Assembly (NCBI RefSeq): GCF_022427965.1
Contig: NZ_JAKTTI010000004.1
Location: 1-64,000, forward strand
Reading direction: 5' to 3'
Source of the DNA: Fredinandcohnia quinoae
Lineage (GTDB): Bacteria; Bacillota; Bacilli; Bacillales; Bacillaceae_L
DNA: 64,000 nt
Positions within the stretch are counted from its first letter, which is position 1; each line of letters begins with the position of its first letter. Positions 58,560 through 64,000 of the stretch are shown here, in pieces. Below the pieces are notes generated by a model. It saw only the letters and a program-made list of their open reading frames with translations. It was not told where the DNA came from and made no database searches. A program made the translations under genes and the position numbers.

Positions 58560-59744
58560 ATGACTAATAACTCTGAACGAATCGTCATGTTTGTTCTATA
58601 TTTTTCATTACTGATTGCTTTTGGTTTTCTTGTCACTGATAACCCAGATAATCAGGTGAAGATGATCATACTCACCACATTCTTCACACTTATCCAAGTT
58701 TTTCGCATTTCTATTTTACCTCGAATAAAATTCAAAATTAAAACACCAATCGAGGTATTATTAATTACAATTCAATTTGTATTTGCATTTTTTATTCAAA
58801 TGATTGATGGCTATTTTGTTCCACAAATTTATTTTTTCATTTTACTTAGTGAGGTTGCCTATTCATATCGGTTAGTAATAAGTATTCCATTCACATTCAT
58901 GAACTATCTTGCCTTCGTTTTCGGAGTCTACATTAACCATAATTATCCACCATTCGCTGACATTAGCTTCGTTATTCCAAGAATGCTTGAGTATTGGCTA
59001 ATCTTTGGTTTTAGTTATATGGCAAAACGGTCTAACGAACAAAGCAAACAACTTGAAATAGCCTTTCAGCAGCTGGAGATAGCAAATGCAGAACTAGCAG
59101 AAAAAACATTAATCGAGGAAAGAATACGGCTTTCTCGGGAACTTCATGACACAATCGGTCATTCACTTACAACAACGATTGTTGGACTCGAGGTAAGTAA
59201 GCAACTTCATGAAAAAGGACTTACACAAAAGGCTATTGAACGAATTCCTACCATCCAAGATCAAATAAAAAAAAGCTTACAAGATATCCGATTATCTTCC
59301 AGAACACTTCATGATAACCCATTACGTCTTAGCTTCAAACAACAGGTAGAAAATCTTCTAAATAACACAGCACAGCAATCTGATATCATCATTACACACG
59401 ACATTTCTGATATTCAAAATTTAAGCCCCAATCAAGAGATAACCTTATATCGAGCATTGCAGGAAGGCTTAACAAATGGAATCAAACATGGTAAAGCAAC
59501 ACAGTTTTCTTTTTCATTGAAGGAATCAGGTGATCATATTCAATTCCACCTTCAGGATAATGGAAATGCTGGGCAGGGTTTCGAATTTGGCTTTGGCCTA
59601 ACATCCATGCATGAACGTATTTGTGCTATTGGAGGAACACTAGAGCTAAATCTTACCCAGACTAAAGGATGCTCGCTTATTATCTTAATTCCAATCATTC
59701 ACAAAGGAAAAACATACGAATCAACGGAGGAATCTGCTATATGA
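58560..59744 (+). CDS. Membrane sensor histidine kinase (NarL-group, HisKA_3)
   Basis: This 394-aa kinase has five or six N-terminal membrane helices (residues 10-150), a coiled coil (about 155-185) and a HisKA_3 dimerisation domain with the phospho-accepting His in RLSRELHDTIGHSLTT (about 192-207). An HATPase domain has N-box EGLTNGIKHGK and G-boxes DNGNAGQGFEFGFGLTSM. The structure resembles DesK/LiaS-type sensors that watch the membrane. The start chosen is ATG 58560 with GAGGGG 6 bases upstream. It is coupled to the response regulator by an ATGA overlap. Confidence 0.92.
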   Translation: MTNNSERIVMFVLYFSLLIAFGFLVTDNPDNQVKMIILTTFFTLIQVFRISILPRIKFKIKTPIEVLLITIQFVFAFFIQMIDGYFVPQIYFFILLSEVAYSYRLVISIPFTFMNYLAFVFGVYINHNYPPFADISFVIPRMLEYWLIFGFSYMAKRSNEQSKQLEIAFQQLEIANAELAEKTLIEERIRLSRELHDTIGHSLTTTIVGLEVSKQLHEKGLTQKAIERIPTIQDQIKKSLQDIRLSSRTLHDNPLRLSFKQQVENLLNNTAQQSDIIITHDISDIQNLSPNQEITLYRALQEGLTNGIKHGKATQFSFSLKESGDHIQFHLQDNGNAGQGFEFGFGLTSMHERICAIGGTLELNLTQTKGCSLIILIPIIHKGKTYESTEESAI

Positions 59745-60364
59745 AGCCAATTAAAATAGGTATAGTTGACGACCATCCAATTATCCGGGATGGTTTTAAA
59801 ACCATCCTTGAAATCCAAGATGAATTTCTTATATTAGGGACTGCTAAGAATGGGGAGGAAGCAATAAAACTTGCCGAGTCCCAACCTGACGTTATGTTAA
59901 TGGACATACAAATGCCAATTATGGATGGGATAGAAGCAACTAAAATAATAAAGAAGATGAATCCAACTATATGTATTCTTATGTTGACATCAAATTCAAC
60001 TGGACAAGAAGTTATCGAAGCCATTTCATCAGGTGCAAGTGGCTTTTTATTAAAGGATTGGGAAACTGCAAAAATTATTCATTCCATCAAAGAAGCATTA
60101 TTTGGAAACTTTCCATTCCCATGGTCTACATCCTCCCCTTCAGCAAAAGTAAAGAGCATATCATGGAACCAGCTACCCTTCCCTTTATCCTCAAGAGAAA
60201 GGGAAATTGCGACTCTACTTATCCTTGGATATAAAAATGAACAAATAGCTTCAGAATTGTTTTTATCAGTAGGGACAGTGAAAAATTACATTACAGGAAT
60301 GTATAAAAAATTCGGTGTTAAATCCCGTAGGAGTGCGATCCTCTATTTGAACAAATATATTTAA
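59741..60364 (+). CDS. NarL/LuxR-type response regulator
   Basis: This 207-aa regulator has a receiver domain (residues 5-120; phosphorylated Asp in VMLMDIQMP, about residue 54, and a DDH acidic pair at the start) and a LuxR-type DNA-binding domain (PLSSREREIATLLILGYKNEQIA and VGTVKNYITGMYKKFGV). The start is ATG 59741 in the ATGA overlap with the kinase gene, with GGAGG upstream. It likely activates target genes and perhaps its own operon via the TTCCACTTAAGTGGAA palindrome. Confidence 0.93.
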   Translation: MKPIKIGIVDDHPIIRDGFKTILEIQDEFLILGTAKNGEEAIKLAESQPDVMLMDIQMPIMDGIEATKIIKKMNPTICILMLTSNSTGQEVIEAISSGASGFLLKDWETAKIIHSIKEALFGNFPFPWSTSSPSAKVKSISWNQLPFPLSSREREIATLLILGYKNEQIASELFLSVGTVKNYITGMYKKFGVKSRRSAILYLNKYI

Positions 60365-60442
60365 TAATCGAGTTTTCATTGACATAATTTCCTGACGATG
60401 GATAACACTATAATTGCATATCAGCGAAAGGAGATTATAAAC

Positions 60443-60610
60443 ATGAGCCGAGGTAAAAGCTTTAATCATAAAGAAAAAGGACACCCAGGAAACTTCCCTA
60501 AAAATAGCATAAGTGAGGAAAAAGATCATAGTCGCCAGTTTGAACAATTAGAAGGAATCGTATCACACGAGGCATTTAAAAATCGCGAAAAAGAAGATGA
60601 AATGCCATAA
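60443..60610 (+). CDS. Small hydrophilic protein (55 aa), unknown
   Basis: ATG 60443 with AAAGGAG upstream starts a charged, Lys/Glu/His-rich 55-residue protein (SRGKSFNHKEKGHPGNFP near the start, EKEDEMP at the end). It is unlike any enzyme domain and may be a small stress or spore protein. It follows the two-component operon on the same strand after about 80 bases. A hairpin (60621-60645) closes it. Confidence 0.65.
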   Translation: MSRGKSFNHKEKGHPGNFPKNSISEEKDHSRQFEQLEGIVSHEAFKNREKEDEMP

Positions 60611-60620
60611 TAATAAGGAA

Positions 60621-60645
60621 GAGAGTTGACCATTCATCAACTCTC
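60621..60645. terminator. Hairpin between convergent genes
   Basis: GAGAGTTGA / TCAACTCTC with a 7-base loop lies between the small hydrophilic gene and the HAAS gene. No strong T run is present on either side. Confidence 0.5.
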
Positions 60646-60651
60646 CTCCTA

Positions 60652-61638
60652 TCATGAAAGAATATTTGCTTTTCGAAACCCTTGGTACACGTCGATTGCT
60701 ACAGTTATTATATAAATGAAAGCAATCCCATAAAGAAATTTTATTTCAACCCCTTCTTCAGAAAAGATATCAGTCCAATATGCGATAAATTCTCCTGTCA
60801 ATAAGTTGGGATTACTAATAATCATGAGAAAGATAATTGTAGATACAAGCAGACAAATTGCGTTTAAGACCGCAATTTTTTTCGTCCATTGCCCAACTAT
60901 AAACTTATTAATTGCCAGAAGGAATTCAAGACCAGCAACAATCACAGCGAAAGGCCAATAAGATAACAAGACATCATGGTTAAATGATGGAGTTACATAT
61001 ACAAGACCTTCTGCCCCCTTCTCATATACCCCTACGAGACTAGATGCATAAAAGTAAACGGTTACCCAGATGGCAATCCACAATAAGCTAAAAAATACTT
61101 CGGATTTTGAAATCATCTTTTTCTTAGGTATATAGGTTACGCTTTTCAAGTCCTCAGGTGTCCACTTCTTAAGAGTAGGAAGATGAGTATTTGCTGCATC
61201 TGTACGTTCCAAAATTGCGAACACAAGTGTTAACCAGAAAAACACATGAATGCCTATACTAATAACTTCCCAAATACCCTCACCAATCATATCGAGTACA
61301 AGATTTAATACAGCTTCTTCCCCATCATAGGAAAGGATCTTAGAAGCAAACAATGCAATCACTGATACAACTACCGCAATAGGGATAATCATTTTCAATA
61401 AATGAATATACATATAATATAAACGTGGCCCGATTAAATGCTTCGGACGATCTTGATATCCATTCGCAAGGTCTACTGGATCCCCCAGCTTGACTAAAGC
61501 ATCTTTCACTTCTTGCTCTGAATAATCATCTGGAAGCATATCCATAATCGTTGACCTTAACTCCAGAGCAATATCCCCGCGATTTTTCTCAGGAAGCCTT
61601 TTCGTTACTTCTTGAATATATATTTCAATTAGACCCAT
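60652..61638 (-). CDS. HAAS-domain multi-spanning membrane protein
   Basis: This 328-aa protein has an N-terminal HAAS domain (IEIYIQEVTKRLPEKNRGDI to VKLGDPVDLANGY, residues 4-60) and about six membrane helices after residue 80. It overlaps the padR gene by 14 bases and is surely co-transcribed. The HAAS part may dock to the regulator or sense membrane state; the function is unknown. A second PadR/HAAS pair lies at 28.5 kb, with a different partner. Confidence 0.8.
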   Translation of the reverse strand: MGLIEIYIQEVTKRLPEKNRGDIALELRSTIMDMLPDDYSEQEVKDALVKLGDPVDLANGYQDRPKHLIGPRLYYMYIHLLKMIIPIAVVVSVIALFASKILSYDGEEAVLNLVLDMIGEGIWEVISIGIHVFFWLTLVFAILERTDAANTHLPTLKKWTPEDLKSVTYIPKKKMISKSEVFFSLLWIAIWVTVYFYASSLVGVYEKGAEGLVYVTPSFNHDVLLSYWPFAVIVAGLEFLLAINKFIVGQWTKKIAVLNAICLLVSTIIFLMIISNPNLLTGEFIAYWTDIFSEEGVEIKFLYGIAFIYIITVAIDVYQGFRKANILS

Positions 61639-61972
61639 CCTCTTCCTCTCCCTTTAGCAAAATATAAAGCTCATTAGATGTTTTCTCCCATTCCATTTTA
61701 AGCTCACGAAAAATATCTTCACCATATTCACTTAACACATAATATCTACGCGGCCTACTCTCTGTCGTATCCCAGCTGCTCGTTACCAATTCTTGCTTTT
61801 CCAAACGGCGAAGTAGTGGATATAACGTACTTTGCTCAATCACAATTCCTGATCTTTCTAATAATTGAACAAGTGAATATCCATATTGAGGTGTTCTTAA
61901 CTGACTTAAAACCGCTAAAGTCAATGTACCTCTTCTCAACTCCGTCGTTAATGAGTTCAATAAATTACTCAT
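61625..61972 (-). CDS. PadR-family transcriptional regulator
   Basis: This 115-aa protein has the PadR winged helix: LTLAVLSQLRTPQYGYSLVQLLE, IEQSTLYPLLRRLEKQELVTS and the wing RPRRYYVLSEYGED. It likely represses its own operon with the HAAS gene. AT-rich near-palindromes (TATGATGCATA on the minus strand, near 62015-62030) lie upstream and may be its operator. The ribosome binding site is GGTGGGTGG-like. Confidence 0.9.
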   Translation of the reverse strand: MSNLLNSLTTELRRGTLTLAVLSQLRTPQYGYSLVQLLERSGIVIEQSTLYPLLRRLEKQELVTSSWDTTESRPRRYYVLSEYGEDIFRELKMEWEKTSNELYILLKGEEEDGSN

Positions 61973-62108
61973 CCACCCACCTCATCTGATTTATACTGTG
62001 TGTCATACAATATACTTTATGCTATGCATCATACACTATTGTGTTACACATATCAATATGGAATATTAAATATTATTAATTATTTATTTATCTGATTAAA
62101 CGTATTTT

Positions 62109-62135
62109 TGTAACCTTTCACTCTTCAGATTCGTC
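62109..62135 (+). promoter_or_regulatory. ECF (SigX-type) autoregulatory promoter
   Basis: TGTAAC (62109-62114), exactly 17 bases, then CGTC (62132-62135). This equals the B. subtilis SigX consensus TGTAAC-N17-CGWC. It stands 33 bases before the start of the sigma factor gene, implying autoregulation. Confidence 0.85.
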
Positions 62136-62168
62136 AAAATATAGAATTTTATGTAAGGAGGGCTGGAA

Positions 62169-62696
62169 TTGTCAGATTTTAAAAAACAAGTATTAACAGA
62201 TTGGTATGAGCAATATAGTGACTCACTTTTTAAATATATTTGTATGATGACGCGTGATTACCAGGAGGCTCAAGATTTAACACAGGAGACCTTTATTAAG
62301 GCATACAATAAATATGAATTTTTCGAAGGCAGAGCAAACGTAAAAACCTGGTTATTCAGCATCGCGCATAATGTCACGGTCGATTTTTTAAGAAAGAGAA
62401 AACCCCTTAGAATGATCGAAGTCCTATTTCAAGCAATGAAAGATCACAGTCCGCTACCCGAGGATATTATTGAGATGAATGATAGCATAAGAGAACTATA
62501 TAAAGCACTTGGTAATATGAAAGCATCCTATCGTGAGGTAATTATTTTACGAAAAATTAAAGAGTTTAGTATTCAGGAAACAAGCCAAATCTTAAATTGG
62601 CCAGAGAGTAAGGTTAAAATTACACTTCATCGCGCTTTGCCCGTTCTTGAACAACAGCTAAAAAAGGAGGGATTTGTTTATGACAAAACACAATGA
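62169..62696 (+). CDS. ECF RNA polymerase sigma factor, SigX-like
   Basis: This 175-aa sigma factor has region 2 (DSLFKYICMMTRDYQEAQDLTQETFIKAY, residues 18-46; then VKTWLFSIAHNVTVDFLRKRKP) and region 4 (YREVIILRKIKEFSIQETSQIL and WPESKVKITLHRAL). The region-4 wording FSIQET...SESKVK-like is close to B. subtilis SigX. The start is TTG 62169 with AAGGAGGG upstream. It overlaps its probable anti-sigma gene by 17 bases, and the matching promoter lies just upstream, so expression is self-amplifying and held in check by the partner. Confidence 0.92.
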   Translation: MSDFKKQVLTDWYEQYSDSLFKYICMMTRDYQEAQDLTQETFIKAYNKYEFFEGRANVKTWLFSIAHNVTVDFLRKRKPLRMIEVLFQAMKDHSPLPEDIIEMNDSIRELYKALGNMKASYREVIILRKIKEFSIQETSQILNWPESKVKITLHRALPVLEQQLKKEGFVYDKTQ

Positions 62697-63573
62697 ATTC
62701 CAATCTTTAGATGACCTTTTATTAAGTGCAGATAGAGAGAGCCTTTGGGATAAAGAACATCAAGCTAGACTATTAGTCAAAATTGAGAAAAACATTAATA
62801 AGTCGAACCGTAAAATAAATGTAAACAATACGTTCGTCTATATATCCTCTATCGGTGCCTTTCTACTTCTGTTATTTATGGGCTACCATTTATTGATCCA
62901 AGATGTCGAACAAAAGCCAGGTCAAAAAAACCTGCCCCTAGAGGTAAATGAAGGTGTAATATCCGAAATAAGTAGCAGTAATTTCCACTATACCAGGGAT
63001 ACAGACGAGGAGAAAATCAACAAAATAGCAATTGCATTATCTAGAAGAAATGTTACAAATCTTCAACCTGATACAGAGCCTAAAAATTTAGCGATAACAT
63101 ACGAAAATGGAAAAATTGGTGACTATAAAATTTGGACACAGCTGCATGTAGTAGAAGGACTTGTGACTTTCGAAGGTGTTTTTCAAATCGAGGAAGAACC
63201 AACGTTATATACATTAGATTCAGCTACTGCAGAAATGATTTTTATTGATAGTAGACCTGATAATCTTCCCAATTTCAAATCGATCCAAATCAATAGTGTG
63301 TATGAGAATGGTGAACGTATTCATGTCAATGCAACATATACAACAAAGATTGCTGATTCTTCGCAACCGAATGGTTACCGATTAGAACTTGGTGACAGTG
63401 AAGAATTCATCATCTCTCAAAATGCATCTATTTATTTAATTGATTATGAAGACGGGAATCTTGCTGCTCGTAAGGTGGAACTTGAAAAGATATTAACCCA
63501 ACCCGGCTTATTCGGCCAAATGTTTGTACATGAAGGTGAAATGTTATTGTTTATTGAATCTTATTTACCTTAA
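62680..63573 (+). CDS. Membrane-bound anti-sigma factor (RsiX-like)
   Basis: This 297-aa protein has a cytoplasmic N-terminus (residues 1-48, sigma-binding), one membrane helix (about 50-70) and a large outer domain (about 75-297). This is the usual architecture for anti-ECF factors, without the zinc HxxxCxxC motif. The outer domain resembles DUF4179-type anti-sigma domains only loosely. The start chosen is ATG 62680 with AAAGGAGG upstream, inside the end of the sigma gene. Role by context: it holds the sigma factor at the membrane until an envelope signal. Confidence 0.8.
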   Translation: MTKHNEFQSLDDLLLSADRESLWDKEHQARLLVKIEKNINKSNRKINVNNTFVYISSIGAFLLLLFMGYHLLIQDVEQKPGQKNLPLEVNEGVISEISSSNFHYTRDTDEEKINKIAIALSRRNVTNLQPDTEPKNLAITYENGKIGDYKIWTQLHVVEGLVTFEGVFQIEEEPTLYTLDSATAEMIFIDSRPDNLPNFKSIQINSVYENGERIHVNATYTTKIADSSQPNGYRLELGDSEEFIISQNASIYLIDYEDGNLAARKVELEKILTQPGLFGQMFVHEGEMLLFIESYLP

Positions 63574-63577
63574 TAAT

Positions 63578-63599
63578 AATGGCCTGCTCATGCAGGCCA
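63578..63599. terminator. Hairpin between anti-sigma and EAL genes
   Basis: GGCCTGC / GCAGGCC around a four-base loop, G+C-rich, between convergent genes. Flanking A/T tracts are broken, so it is a probable bidirectional terminator. Confidence 0.65.
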
Positions 63600-63606
63600 C
63601 AATTTA

Positions 63607-64000
63607 TTAAATAGCAACTATATCAGATTGTTTCCTTAAAAGCATTTCAAATTCCACCGCGTTTAAGGGCTTTGAATAGTGATATCCCTGTCCAAAGCTA
63701 CACTTGTTTTCCATTAAAACCTTACTTTGATACTCATGCTCAATTCCTTCAGCAATGACATTCAGATTAAAATTTAACGCTATATCAATGATTGATTTTA
63801 TCATCGATTCACTCTTTGGATTTGCAACATCATCAACAAATGATTTATCAATCTTTATTGTGTCAATTGGTAATTCTTTAAGAATATGAAGTGATGAATA
63901 ACCTTTACCAAAATCATCAAGTGCGGTCCATATTCCAATTGATCGTAATTCATTTAATACAACGGTAGATTCTTCTATATTTTGCATAACACTTTCAGTA
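63607..64000 (-). CDS. EAL-domain protein, C-terminal part (cut by window edge)
   Basis: The minus-strand frame enters from beyond the window and ends at 63607. It shows the last 130 residues of an EAL phosphodiesterase domain: TESVMQNIEES (from the E.TES motif), ALDDFGKGYSSL, IDTIKIDKSFV and VIAEGIEHEYQ, then GQGYHYSKPL. These contain metal and catalytic residues of active c-di-GMP phosphodiesterases. Whether a GGDEF or sensor domain precedes it cannot be seen. ATG 63987 is an internal codon, not the start. Confidence 0.92.
   Translation of the reverse strand, partial: TESVMQNIEESTVVLNELRSIGIWTALDDFGKGYSSLHILKELPIDTIKIDKSFVDDVANPKSESMIKSIIDIALNFNLNVIAEGIEHEYQSKVLMENKCSFGQGYHYSKPLNAVEFEMLLRKQSDIVAI

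Noticed and set aside
1-64000. tRNA or rRNA genes
   Set aside because: I looked for typical cloverleaf and rRNA sequences in the gaps and saw none; a tRNAscan run would settle this.

Overview
The window looks like chromosome of a low-GC, endospore-forming member of the Bacillaceae (Bacillus/Neobacillus-like). Recognisable relatives of Bacillus genes include asnO, gltB/gltD, glnA, pssA, the small alarmone synthetase sasA (ywaC), a SinI-type anti-repressor, a cotA (spore-coat laccase) remnant and a SigX-like ECF sigma factor. Strong GGAGG-type ribosome binding sites, TTG/GTG starts and A/T-rich intergenic DNA fit this. I see no rRNA, tRNA, CRISPR array, intact transposase or prophage. The window cuts one gene, at the right edge (an EAL-domain gene).

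Layout. 1-4.5 kb: LysM/L,D-transpeptidase, an MFS exporter with a winged-helix regulator, a GNAT remnant and a YdeI-like protein. 4.6-14.3 kb: a minus-strand beta-glucoside catabolic operon (LacI regulator, Opp-type ABC transporter, GH1 and GH30 enzymes). 14.5-17.2 kb: a DHA2 multidrug exporter divergent from its MarR regulator with two clear operators, then a GNAT. 17.3-22.9 kb: a 23-codon peptide gene and a giant DUF4132 protein with a small partner. 23-28.5 kb: XRE regulator, CuA-like cupredoxin lipoprotein behind a CRP/FNR-like box, sulfurtransferase, a stand-alone UMP kinase behind a leader peptide and terminator, small lipoproteins, and an internally deleted methyltransferase. 28.5-41.5 kb: a PadR/HAAS/serine hydrolase operon, a permease, a GGDEF-EAL protein, ribokinase plus nucleoside hydrolase, MazG-like protein, a decayed cotA, a DPBB protein and a MarR/MFS pair.

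41.5-53.3 kb holds a six-gene minus-strand nitrogen and diaminopimelate operon: gltB, gltD, LL-DAP aminotransferase, dapF, glnA, asnO. A palindrome-ended, non-coding element of about 200 bp sits between gltB and gltD. 53.5-64 kb is rich in signalling genes: pssA, a GAF-GGDEF cyclase, a sasA-tetR operon with two operators in its own promoter, a 52-aa SinI-like anti-repressor preceded by a c-di-GMP-I (GEMM-I) riboswitch, a two-component system, a PadR/HAAS pair, a SigX-like sigma/anti-sigma pair with a matching TGTAAC-N17-CGTC promoter, and the EAL gene.

The most striking unit is the c-di-GMP riboswitch joined to a sinI-like gene, since three c-di-GMP turnover proteins lie in the same window. 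Next are the TetR-controlled alarmone synthetase, the leader-peptide attenuator before the UMP kinase paralogue, the gltBD-dapL-dapF-glnA-asnO operon, the 23-aa peptide gene, and a family of tandem repeats with an exact 20-bp period at three distant sites.
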